DNA of 64,000 nucleotides from Tritrichomonas musculus (lineage: Eukaryota; Parabasalia; Tritrichomonadida; Tritrichomonadidae): positions 6,696,001 to 6,760,000 of the forward strand of contig JAPFFF010000002.1 in the NCBI GenBank assembly GCA_039105265.1, in the 5' to 3' direction. Position numbers and translations under genes: made by a program. The notes under the pieces are model-generated. The model did no database searches, was not told the DNA's origin, and saw only the letters and a program-made list of their open reading frames with translations. This document shows positions 19,903-29,539 of the stretch, in pieces. Position 1 is the stretch's first letter, and each line of letters starts with the position of its first letter.

Positions 19903-21378
19903 ATGAGTGTACCTATAGATGAGAACACTGTTTTAGCGCTATATGAGATGATCAAAAACATGCAAAAAGAGATGAAAGAGATGAATCAAACAATAGAACG
20001 TGAACATGCAAAAAGAGTAGAAATGCTCAAAAATCTTTTAAATGAGGAAAGAAAATCAAATAGTGAACTCAGATCAGAACTTTCTACTAATTATGAAACA
20101 ATTAAAAGTAAAGATAAAGAAATCATTGATTTAAAAAAGTACATTAATGATGAAACCTTACGTTTATATGACAAAGGAGATTACTCGAAGGTTGATATTT
20201 ACAAAAACTTGATGGATGATGAACAAAAGAACTTTGCTATAGAAACAACTAGAAAAAGTCTCAACATCAACAGCGATCATTCAAAATGTGCAAAATATAT
20301 TAAGGAACAATTCGAAAAGAGATTTGGTGGAGATTGGTGTGTTAATCTTGGAACACGTAATTATGGTAATATATATTTTACATATTATGATAATTGTCGC
20401 ATTAACTTCCAAATGGGAGAATTTGTTGTCAGTATTTTCAAATCGAGTCTTGGAAAAGAAACATTACGTTTACATGACAAAGAAAACTATGAAAAAATTC
20501 ATATTTTCTATACTTCAATGGATGATGATCATAAGAATTTTGCCATCGATACTACTAAAAGAGGTCTCAAAATACATGACAAAAGCCATTTTGAATGTGC
20601 AAAATATATTGTAGAAAAATTTCAAAGCGAATATGGTGGTAATTGGTGTGCTATTCTTCGAGCAAGAAATTATGGTGGTTGTTACTATACTTACATTGAA
20701 AACCATATTAGTTTCGAAATTGGCGAGTTTTGCGTCAACATTTTCAAATCCAATGTAGGAGGACATGTATTACAATTAAAAGACTTTGGAGATTATGATA
20801 AATACGAAATTAATAGGTATACAATGAATAATGAAAAAAAGAACTTTATTATAAAAACAACTAAAGAATGCATTCAAAAGTATAATGATGACCATTTTGA
20901 ATGTTGCAAATTAATAAAACAAAAATTAGAGAAAAAGTATAAAGGACATTGGTGTGTTTTTCTTGGAATAAGAAATTATGGCAGTGCTAATTTATCTTAT
21001 GTTGATAACTGCTATATTAATTTCAGAATGGGTGAATTTTATGTCACTGTTTTCAAATCTAATACTGGTAATGAATTGTTACCTTTAGAAGACAAGGGAA
21101 ATTATTACAAAGTTGATATTATTAACAATGAAATGAATGAATCTCAAAAAGATTTTGCAATTGAGACTACTAGAGATGGTCTCAAAGATAATGATAGCCA
21201 TTTTGAATGTGCAAAATATGTCAGAGAAAAACTTGCAAGTAGATATGGTGGAATTTGGTGCGTTATTATTCGAACAAGAGGTTATGGCGCCAGTAGCTTT
21301 TCTTATTGTAATAAGTGCTACATTGATTTCGAAATGGGCGAATTTTTTGTCAGTATTTTCAAATCTAAGCCATCTTGA
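19903..21378 (+). CDS. Four tandem dynein light chain (LC8/DYNLL-like) domains behind a coiled coil
   Basis: The ATG at 19903 gives 491 aa. Residues 10-82 are a charged coiled coil (KEMNQTIEREHAKRVEMLKN). Four repeats of about 100 aa follow (84-181, 185-283, 287-386, 391-488). Each has M(D/N)(D/E)xxKxF(A/I)I(E/D/K)TT, then (E/K)CxKxIxEKxxxxYGGxWC, then (R/T)(N/G)YG, and ends (I/M)GEFxVxIFKS. This matches LC8: helix 1 with xxAxxxATxAL, helix 2 with xIKKEFDKKY, then TWHCIVGRNFG and the terminal strand GQVAILLFKSG. LC8 is normally a free-standing chain of about 89 aa that dimerises and clamps short linear motifs in dynein intermediate chain and many partners. A covalent four-copy fusion is unusual. 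The His of the canonical peptide-groove THETK segment is not kept. The family call comes from motif order, without profile scoring. Confidence 0.8.
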   Translation: MSVPIDENTVLALYEMIKNMQKEMKEMNQTIEREHAKRVEMLKNLLNEERKSNSELRSELSTNYETIKSKDKEIIDLKKYINDETLRLYDKGDYSKVDIYKNLMDDEQKNFAIETTRKSLNINSDHSKCAKYIKEQFEKRFGGDWCVNLGTRNYGNIYFTYYDNCRINFQMGEFVVSIFKSSLGKETLRLHDKENYEKIHIFYTSMDDDHKNFAIDTTKRGLKIHDKSHFECAKYIVEKFQSEYGGNWCAILRARNYGGCYYTYIENHISFEIGEFCVNIFKSNVGGHVLQLKDFGDYDKYEINRYTMNNEKKNFIIKTTKECIQKYNDDHFECCKLIKQKLEKKYKGHWCVFLGIRNYGSANLSYVDNCYINFRMGEFYVTVFKSNTGNELLPLEDKGNYYKVDIINNEMNESQKDFAIETTRDGLKDNDSHFECAKYVREKLASRYGGIWCVIIRTRGYGASSFSYCNKCYIDFEMGEFFVSIFKSKPS

Positions 21379-21984
21379 AAGATTTTAAGTTAAATAAATA
21401 TTTTTTTTTTATTAAATACTTTAATTTACCAATTAATTTTGATTATATCCTCTTTTGGTGGTGTAAGATGATTTTAAACTTTTGGTATATATATATTATT
21501 AAGGTACTAGATACTCTTGATTTCTGGAATTTAGAAATATATTGAATTAAACTTCTTTTTCTAAATTGAATTAAAAAATTCAATGAGCTCTCTCAAATAT
21601 ATGAATATAAAAAATGGATTTGCATTTGATATCTCGGTTAAAATATTATTTATCAGTGCAATATAAACAGAAATATAAATATAATTTTTTGGATATCCAA
21701 CCATCATATTTTTCAATAATTTTTATCGATAATGCCAAATAAATAAATATATTATATTTATATTTAGTTTTTTTTTGTATTCAATTATCCAAAAAACAAT
21801 TCTTGAAAATCATTTTGAATGCATTCCTATAGACTTGTTATTCTCCGATTCTCGAGATCGATAATTGATTGACTTTTAATCAGCAGTTTTTTTAAAAAAA
21901 TTCATACAAGCTATTTTGTCACTTTTTATTACTTTATAAAAATAAAATGAGTGAATTCTTGAAAGATCAGATATCATAATATAT
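21379..21984. other. AT-rich spacer
   Basis: Nothing recognisable as a gene or repeat. Confidence 0.5.
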
Positions 21985-22356
21985 ATGCATTCTCGAGAAC
22001 TTGTCGAATCTTCTTTAATGGAATTCTTGAAAAATTCAGATGATCTTGAAGAAAATTATGAAAATTTAATTCGCATTTTTAATGATTACAAAATTGATGA
22101 AAATTCGCAAGATTTAAAAGATGTCTTAAATATAATTATTTCTTTTTGAAATAATTATCCTAGAAATCTACTATTTTTTTCAAAGATTGAAAAAATTATA
22201 TTTTTTTTTAAGCCAAAAATTATGAAATTCTGGTCAAATATTGAAAAATTCCATATTTTTAGAACCAACAAACGAATTCTTTTATTTGCGCTCAACGAAA
22301 AAATTGTTACACTTGACCAAAAGATATTGAATTGTTTTTTTAGCTCCAAAAAATAA
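21985..22356 (+). pseudogene. Relic of a DUF3447/ankyrin gene (N-terminal part only)
   Basis: The frame from the ATG at 21985 runs 54 codons to a TGA at 22147 and continues in the same frame to 22356. It matches the N-terminal region of the intact gene at 30522: NYPRNLLFFSKIEKII against NRHRNQFFFSKIEKIL, and FRTNKRILLFALNEKIV against FRKSKRILLFLFQQEII. The in-frame stop and the absence of the DUF3447 core and ankyrin repeats downstream make this a truncated pseudogene. Confidence 0.8.
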
Positions 22357-23806
22357 ACATAATTCTTAACATTTATATTTTTTCTAATATAATATATTTA
22401 TATATTTTTATTTATATTAAATAATTTATAAATATAAGTAGTTCTAAAAGATAAAAATATTTCATAATTAAATTTTTATATTCAAATATTTCAATGATCT
22501 TATTCAAAAAATAAAAAAACGATCATTTCTCATTTAAAAATAAAATCGTTGATATATCACTTATTGCCCATTAAAATATTCTGGTATTTATAAAATAATC
22601 TAATTAACTCTTAATTAATATAATATATGAATATATAAATAAATGACGGAAGAGAATCCAGTACCCATACATATCTTTTTTCCGAGATTTTCTCTCAAAC
22701 GCTTTGAAAAAGTTTTTACACACAATTTTTTCCCTTTTTCCGAGATTTTATTTCAGAAATTTTAATGGAGTAAAATGACATAAATATAAATAATGTAAAA
22801 AAGAAATATTTATTATAATAAAGTATAGTTTTTTCAAAGCCTTTTTAGCTTTTTTTTCTGGGCAATAAAAATTCTGTGACTTATTACTAATGTTGAAATA
22901 TATGTGTTGCAATAGCTTCAATTCTTTTTAATTTTCATTATAAAGGAGCAGAATCGTTGCATAAAGCATGCTTTGATGGTTAATTTGAATTTAAAAAACG
23001 TTCACTATATAAATATTAAATGGCAAAGAATATCAAATGTGGGATAGCTGCCAATCTTTCAGTCCTCTATATCAGCTTGTTTCTAACCAATTGATGCTGT
23101 TTTCCGAAAAGAATAGTGAAATAACATACCGTGGGCTTACATAGAATCAATAAAAATTATTATAAACAGCCATATTGAAAACGATTAAAAAATATTCAAA
23201 AAATTGAGAGGTAAATCTCGGAAAAAAAGAGTGGCAGAACATATAATTAACGGATTAAAATTTTATGGTGAGGTTATTATATTTTTTTAACATGTTTTTT
23301 AATATTATATAACTAATTTAATATAAATAATACTAGTTAATTATTAATATATTTACCAATTAATAAATATATATTTTGATTACTTTATTTTTTGTAAATA
23401 TTTCAAATAATTAAAGCCAAAATAATGAAACATTTTTATATTATGAATATAAACATAAAATAACTCATTTATATACTTATAATATTTTTAATATATGTTA
23501 ATAATTATATTATATTTTAATTTTAAATTAATTTGCTATTTATTATAATATATGAAAAATGTTCATATATTATTTTAATTCAAATTTTCACAAAGAATTG
23601 AATTTTATATTAAAAAAATTTCAATTTATTTTGTTTAAAACAGTCTTGTTTTAATTAATTTACTAAAATTTCAAAATAAATCTTAGTCTTTTATCATTAA
23701 GTCATATTTATGTATATTATTAAATATTAAAATTATGAAAATACGATTCACAAATAAAAAACTGATATTTGTTTACTTTATTGGATTTAATTGCTAATTA
23801 AAGTTG
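22357..23806. other. AT-rich gene-free DNA
   Basis: No coding sequence is supported. It contains the inverted-repeat candidate at 22675-23228. The remainder is over 80% A+T by eye. Confidence 0.5.
22675..23228. repeat. Candidate small inverted-repeat element (possible MITE)
   Basis: TTTTTCCGAGATTT occurs at about 22675-22691 and again, directly repeated, at about 22733-22750; its inverse complement AAATCTCGGAAAAAAA lies at 23213-23228. A further CTCTC/GAGAG pairing extends the match with gaps. No target-site duplication could be fixed, so the limits are tentative. Confidence 0.35.
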
Positions 23807-23935
23807 TTTTAAAATAGGGTGGCACTGGGTGGGCCAAAAAAAGAAAAATGGGTCAAAAAAAACGTAGTAATAGGGTCACCAAATATCCTCTCAATTTTTT
23901 TCAAGTAATAACGATCAAAAAAGGTCAAATAATTG

Positions 23936-23936
<1 letters not shown>

Positions 23937-23968
<32 letters not shown>
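23937..23968. repeat. Poly-T tract, 32 T
   Basis: A run of 32 T lies close to the left end of the hAT-like element and is followed by AGTTTGCG. Confidence 0.9.
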
Positions 23969-23970
<2 letters not shown>

Positions 23971-24781
23971 TTTGCGAAAAATGTTGTCGAGCGGGGGAGG
24001 GAGAAGAGAAAATTTTTTAAAATATTGATCGTTGAGGTCAATTTTTTACCTAAAATAAAACAGATATTTTTATTGGGTTGATCAAATTCATTATTTCATA
24101 TATTTTGAATTTTCCCATATATATTTGATTAATTCATTATGATTTATTTGCTTGTATTTTTTTTGTCTCATCTTATTGATATTAAAAATTTTGAAGAATT
24201 TCAGTTAAAAGCAGAATATAATAAAATTAAGATAGCACTAATGCAATATTTAGCTTTTGGATGCGTTTAACAAAGTTTTAAATTAATATAAATTTTATTT
24301 TAAATAGTTTTAAAAAAATAAGGCACAGGGTTGAGTCGAACAAGTGGTATCTAATTACAATTATACCACTTAGAAAATTTCTGTATGTTTTTCCTAAACT
24401 ATAAAAAGATAAAGTCATATCGAATAATTATATTAATTCATCTCATTTTATCAAAATTATATGATTTTACCTCAAAAAAATGTTTTGAAATGAAAATTGG
24501 TGCCAAAATAATGATCAACATATGAAAAAAAATGATAAATTTTATCAGATAATTTATTATCTCAAATGTTTAAAATAAAAAAGCTGCATTAAACATTTTG
24601 TTTATGTCATATAATCATAATTTTAGAAATACATTTCATATTTACTAATGAAAAGTTAAATAATAATATAATAATTAAGGATATCTTTAATTATTATTAT
24701 TTTAATTCTTAAATAGCCTCTTAACTTCATAGGAAGATATAAATATACTGATATATTAATTTATTTTGAATGCAAAATTTT

Positions 24782-24917
24782 GGCCCAACTTGGTACAACT
24801 TGACCCAAGTTAGCCCAAATTTAATTGCCAAATATCCTCTGAATTATTCAAAATTTATGAGAAAAGTTAGCCCAAAAAATATGGGCCAACTTGGGCTAAC
24901 TTGGGCCAACTTGGGCC
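24782..24917. mobile_element. 136-bp palindromic element nested in the hAT-like element
   Basis: The ends GGCCCAACTTGG and the near-inverse CCAACTTGGGCC are flanked on each side by AAAATTTT (24774-24781 and 24918-24925). The interior is made of spaced GGGCCAACTT/AAGTTAGCCC motifs in both orientations. It also shares AAATATCCTCT with the left end of the host element (23880). It may be a miniature insertion or an internal inverted duplication of the host element's subterminal repeats. Confidence 0.5.
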
Positions 24918-25660
24918 AAAATTTTATATATGTTTTTTATTGTTTTATTTATTTAAATTATATTTATGACCATTATATATAATAAAAATAGGTTAGTTTA
25001 TTTAATATTAAAAACTTTTAGGAAGATATATTTATTTTTTGGATACTCAATATTTCTGATGAAAACGATAAAAAAACTATCAAATTAGATATAATTTAAT
25101 ATAGTTTTATCGCATTCAATTTATTAAATTAGCAGAAAAAAATACTTTTACAAAGATATAAAACGATAATTATATTAATATATTTATATATTTAAAAAAA
25201 ATATATGTGATATTTATTGATTATTATTGACCCACATTAACCCATCTTGACCCACATTTTGGCCCATGATTTTTAAAAAATATTATTTTGGGCCGATTTG
25301 ACCACCCTATTTTAAAATAAAAATCACTGATTACATTCTTTATTTATAATGCTTTTTTAAAATATAATCTTTTTACGATTTTTTTTCAATATTTGATGAT
25401 TATTATAATATTATCATCATCATATTAGATATATTACGATTATTATGATATATTAAAATGATTATTATGATTTATTCATTTTATTCTAGATTGATAATTT
25501 AAAAAAAAATATGAAAAAGCTGATATAACAAAATATAAAATATATCATAATATTTAATTCATATGTAAATTTTAATAAAATAAAAAATCTTAATATTATT
25601 GGAGATATTATTATATTTTTCATTATCATATAAAACAAACTTTTGAATTGATTATTAATA

Positions 25661-25940
25661 GACCTCTTAGTTATCTTCTCTGATGCATAATTATCTCCTC
25701 TCAAACTTTCTTTTTTCTTTTCAAACTTCCTTATGTATTCTCACAGACTTTGTTATCTTCTCACAAACTTTGTTATCTTCTCACAATGTTTTCTCTCAAA
25801 ATTATACGGAATTTGAGAGAAAAAATGAGAGAAAATAAAGAAGTTTGAGATAAAATAAGTAAAAGAATTCAAAAAAATGAGAGGAGATAAGAAAGTTTGA
25901 GAGGAGATAATTATGCATCAGAGAAGATAACTAAGAGGTC
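25661..25940. mobile_element. 280-bp mariner-type MITE with perfect 52-bp inverted repeats
   Basis: GACCTCTTAGTTATC... starting at 25661 matches the inverse complement of the sequence ending at 25940 for 52 bases without a mismatch. Both ends are flanked by TA (25659-25660 and 25941-25942), the target duplication of Tc1/mariner elements. The interior is a second, imperfect hairpin with tandem 19-bp units containing TTTGTTATCTTCTCACA, and it codes for nothing. Perfect ends suggest recent activity or recent copying; the mobilising transposase is not in this window. Confidence 0.8.
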
Positions 25941-25942
25941 TA

Positions 25943-27217
25943 ATTTAAAAAAAATAATTATTTGAAATTTTTAAAATTGAATTAATGCATTAATTTTTAA
26001 AACATATAGTATACAATTCTATAAATAATAAACAAATTATTATTTTAGAAAATATAAAATATAAAAGCAAAAAATATTAATTTATATTTAAAGTAATTTA
26101 TAACAACTAATTTATTAATGATACAATTATTTTATTTTTTAATAATACATTGAAAATAAAATCTCATAATTAATTGTATGAGCTTACATAAAATATTTTT
26201 AATTCTCAAAAAAAAGTATAGAATTTTTTAAAAAATCTATTCAAAAAAAAGACTTTTCTGAGCATAAAATATACGTTAAGTTCTCAATTTTAGCAAATTT
26301 TGGATTCTTGATTTACAAAATCTACCTAGTCGATTCCCAATTTTATTAGGAGGATCTTAATGTTTTAATCGAATTAATAAATTGACCTAACGGATCCTAT
26401 TATTAAACCGTCAATCTTTCTAAATTGAAAAACCTAAAATATCATAAAAATCTAATGTATTATCATTAATCAGGTTATTTATTTATATTAAACTATTGAG
26501 CAAGTATCCGTGGAAACATTTTTGGTTTTTGTATTTATTGTAGTTATTGAAATAAAAGAGTTTCAAATTGAATAAAGACGTTAAAAAGTTTCATTTACTG
26601 CCCCTCTGGAAAAAAAGGCATTTTACGATCTACCCTTTAGTTGTTATTCGAGTACCAATTTATAATATTTTTTCAGATTTTTTGATTTTTATCATTAAAT
26701 AATAGTTAAGAAGTATGCATAAAATATAATAGCTTACTCAATAGAAATATTTGTTTATCATATATCAACAATTTTAAAAATACATTCTTGGTATGTTAAT
26801 ATTCATTAAATTAGATTTTGTTTCTATTTCTACAGCGAAGAATTCAAATTTAATTAAATAAAAATTGAATTTTCTAATTTGAAACAATAAGATTAACATT
26901 TTTTCATTATTTAACGACATTTTATCAATTTCTTAATATTTAATCTAATTTTGTATATATGTGTCTATTTAATCTATCATTTTCCTCATTGTTTATATGG
27001 GAAATGTTTTTGATTATTTCAAACAAAGCTTCAGAAATTTAAAAAGAGCACTCTCGACTCCTGATAGATAATATTCAAAAATAAAATATAATTTATATAT
27101 AAAATGATTTATAGATTATTTTTAATTAAATATTTTTATTCATATGAAAAAAATAAATAATTCAAAGAAGGGTAATTTTTATAAGGGTAATAAAATTGCT
27201 TTAGCCCTTCATAAATT
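25943..27217. other. 1.3-kb AT-rich spacer
   Basis: No gene is recognised. Two patches of slightly higher G+C (26,280-26,450 and 26,590-26,660) have no open frame of note. Confidence 0.45.
27209..27214 (+). promoter_or_regulatory. Initiator of the UPF3-like gene
   Basis: TCATAA with the putative +1 A at 27211, seven bases before the ATG. It fits TCA(+1)Y(T/A). Confidence 0.45.
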
Positions 27218-27853
27218 ATGCAAAATCCGCAGATTAAAACATGGCAAATTTGCTGCCGGAAACTTCCTCCAACGCTATCTGAAGATGAATTTCTTAAAAC
27301 GGAAATAATCGCTAATTATATTACCAATAATATTATATCCGTCAAGTATTATCCTGCAGAAGCCATCGGTGATACATCAGCTCCCGCTTCTTCTATGGCC
27401 ATGATTTCAATTACTGCAGATGATTTTACTTTAAAGCAATTTATTGATTCGCTTTCTCAACAAACTTTTAAGATGACATATTGTGAGCCAAAAACAGCCC
27501 AAATTGAATATGCACCATGTCAAGGTTTATCTGTACGTCCTAGTCAGCAACAATATAGCAATCGCCAGTTGCAGCCAATTGACAAAGATCCTGAATTTAT
27601 TAATTTCTCAAGTAAATTTGAAGAGAGTTTCGTTCCTCTAACTGATGCAATGCTCGATAAATCTATAGTTGACGAAGATGATGAAATGAAAGCCAAATTT
27701 AATTATAACATTAATGTTATGAGCCAAAAATTAAATGGAGGAAATATTAAAAACAGTGGACCAAAATCTGGAAGCAATGATAGCAGAGGTGGAAAAAGAA
27801 AGAAATCTAAAAATAAAAATCGATACAATGGAGGAGATGGAAATCACCAATAA
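27218..27853 (+). CDS. Smg4/UPF3-domain protein (nonsense-mediated decay factor)
   Basis: The ATG at 27218 gives 211 aa. The UPF3 signature is present in order: CCRKLPPTLSEDEF (12-25, compare the family's VIRRLPPxLTKEx), a middle strand with SMAMISITADDFTLKQFIDSL (RNP-like), AQIEYAPCQ (94-102, compare AxVEFAPFQ), and IDKDPEFINF (121-130, compare IExDPEYxxF). The C-terminal tail is basic and low-complexity (GGKRKKSKNKNRYNGG). In other eukaryotes UPF3 bridges UPF2 and the exon-junction complex during nonsense-mediated decay. The protein is short compared with human UPF3B (about 480 aa), and the C-terminal exon-junction-binding segment of animal proteins is not evident. The fold call is by motif order. 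Confidence 0.72.
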   Translation: MQNPQIKTWQICCRKLPPTLSEDEFLKTEIIANYITNNIISVKYYPAEAIGDTSAPASSMAMISITADDFTLKQFIDSLSQQTFKMTYCEPKTAQIEYAPCQGLSVRPSQQQYSNRQLQPIDKDPEFINFSSKFEESFVPLTDAMLDKSIVDEDDEMKAKFNYNINVMSQKLNGGNIKNSGPKSGSNDSRGGKRKKSKNKNRYNGGDGNHQ

Positions 27854-28346
27854 TAAGTTTAAAAAAGCCAAAGCTTTGGCTAAAAATCAGACAAATATAA
27901 TCAAACAATTCACTCTTATTGTTTTTTGGCCGAAGGTGCTGTCTTATTATTTTAATAATTGGATAACGAAAAGTCGTTATTCTAATGGAAAATCTTCGAG
28001 ATTTTTGATCAAGTTTCTATTTAATAAATGGAAATTTATTCTTTTCTTTTTTTCGAAAATGATTTTTGATACAGCTTATAAATTTAAACTTGAAGTTGTG
28101 CATATATGTTTATATACCTAGTTTGATCTTAAGCGATTAATTTAGAAATGATTATTTAATAATTAAATAATTAAAATTTAATTTTATTTTTAAAGCCTAA
28201 TTCATTTCATACATGCTGTCTAATATCTGATTTTTATAAAGCTACATTACTCGAAGAGTATATAGAAATTAAGTATATAAAAATAAGTGCAAAATAAAAA
28301 ATATGGAAATAATTCGATTTATTAAAATACATATAAAAATGCAATT
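27854..28346. other. Spacer between convergent UPF3-like and H2A genes
   Basis: No gene. An open frame overlapping the UPF3 3' end continues to 28121, but it is out of phase and low-complexity. Confidence 0.5.
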
Positions 28347-28751
28347 TTACTCTTCTTTGCCTTTCTTTGCTGGGCCAAGAAGAACCTTGTGGATATGTGG
28401 AACTACACCTGCAGAAGCAATTGTAATATGTGAAAGAAGTTGATTTAATTCTTCATCGTTTCTGATTGCAAGCATAATATGACGAGGAGAGATACGAGTC
28501 TTCTTGTTATCACGTGCTGCATTTCCTGCAAGTTCAAGAACTTCGACTGTAAGATATTCGAGAACAGCTGCCATGAAAACTGGGGCGCCTGCACCAACAC
28601 GTTCTCCATAACGTCCTTCACGAAGGAAACGGTGAAGACGTCCTACTGGAAATTGAAGTCCTGCACGAGATGATCTTGTCTTTGGATGTTGACGTTCGCC
28701 ATCAACTGCTGTCTTTGAAGCTGTTTTTTTGACACCTTTCTTAGCTGGCAT
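28347..28751 (-). CDS. Histone H2A
   Basis: The ATG at 28751 (MPAKKGVKK) gives 134 aa; the TTG two codons upstream is rejected. The histone fold is textbook: [20 protein letters not shown], the acidic-patch helix [40 protein letters not shown], and [20 protein letters not shown]. The C-terminus (GPAKKGKEE) has no SQ(E/D)-hydrophobic motif, so it is a canonical H2A, not H2A.X. The N-terminal tail has lysines for acetylation. G+C is well above the surroundings, as expected of a highly expressed gene. The stop lies within TAAA, the trichomonad polyadenylation signal. An initiator TCATTT sits 10 bases before the ATG. No divergently paired H2B is present; the upstream side is spacer. Confidence 0.98.
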   Translation of the reverse strand: MPAKKGVKKTASKTAVDGERQHPKTRSSRAGLQFPVGRLHRFLREGRYGERVGAGAPVFMAAVLEYLTVEVLELAGNAARDNKKTRISPRHIMLAIRNDEELNQLLSHITIASAGVVPHIHKVLLGPAKKGKEE

Positions 28752-28757
28752 TAACAA

Positions 28758-28763
28758 AAATGA
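28758..28763 (-). promoter_or_regulatory. Initiator of the histone H2A gene
   Basis: On the minus strand this reads TCATTT, with the putative +1 A at 28761, ten bases before the ATG. Confidence 0.5.
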
Positions 28764-29055
28764 AGGTCACTTGGTTATCCACCTAAAAGATTGTCCCGCT
28801 TTTTTCCCCGCTATTATAAGTGAAAAAGTCATTAAAATTAATCTGGTTTAAAATAAAAGTCATGACACGATTCAAAAATTGATCGTTTTATTTGAATTTT
28901 TTGAGTGAAAAAAATGAAAAGAAAAAAAAAAAATGATCGTAAAATAATTGATAGAAAAAAAATGATAGTAAAAAAATTGAATTAAAAAAAATATTTTCAA
29001 TAGAAAAAGTTTATATGACTAAAAAATTTATTTTTTAGATTAATTGTTTAATGAT

Positions 29056-29539
29056 TTAATTAAGGAATGGTTTTTTCAATATCTCTCTTGCTTTATACAA
29101 CTTAGATGCTTTATTGTAAATTGATTTTATGGATCTTTTTTCAAAATATGAAGATAATTTTGTACAATTTGGACCAATATCATTCATGAGCTTCTTAAGC
29201 AAATTAATATCTTTCAATGACCATGGACATTGCTTCGTAATCTTTTCTTTGTATCTATTTTGAATGTTAGGTACAGTGGCAGGATTGACATATATATCTG
29301 AGCTTTTACAAATAAAGTTGGACTCTTTGGGAATTTTTAAATTCTTTTTTTCAAGAAATTCGAAGAAATTATGTACATTTTTAGATATATTTTTCTTTTT
29401 AAAATCCTGAAATATTTGGTTATAAATGTTTGTGAAAAATCTTCCAATTCTTTATATAAATTAATTTTGAGTAATTCCTAAGTTTTGGTTGAATTTTTGA
29501 AAGAGAAATCATTTCGTCAAGTATTCGGTATTCTCTCAT
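29056..29539 (-). pseudogene. Pseudogene with a SANT/Myb-like segment
   Basis: The minus-strand ATG at 29539 opens MREYRILDEMISLSKIQPK. The frame is lost after about 35 codons. An adjacent frame, open from 29451 to a stop at 29056, carries FFEFLEKKNLKIPKESNF and then CPWSLKDINLLKKLMND, then IGPNCTKLSSYF and RSIKSIYNKASKLYK. The order PWS..D...L..L....G.N...L...F..RS....YNK fits a SANT/Myb-like helical repeat (compare PWTxEEDxxLxxLVxxxGxxWxxIAxxF). The total length is one base more than a multiple of three, so a single-base shift is the simplest explanation. It may be a young pseudogene or a sequencing error in a real DNA-binding protein of about 160 aa. Confidence 0.5.

Larger units (their letters stand above)
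23815..25309. mobile_element. Non-autonomous DNA transposon, hAT-like ends
   Basis: The ends are TAGGGTGG at 23815 and its exact inverse CCACCCTA ending at 25309, flanked on both sides by TTTTAAAA (23807-23814 and 25310-25317), an 8-bp duplication. Eight-base duplications and YAGGG-type ends are typical of hAT transposons. The subterminal regions repeat GGGTCAA/GGGCCA motifs in opposite orientation. The 1,495-bp interior encodes nothing recognisable and includes a 32-T tract at 23937-23968 and a nested element at 24782. TTTTAAAA is itself palindromic, so the alternative is that it forms part of the inverted repeat. Confidence 0.65.
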
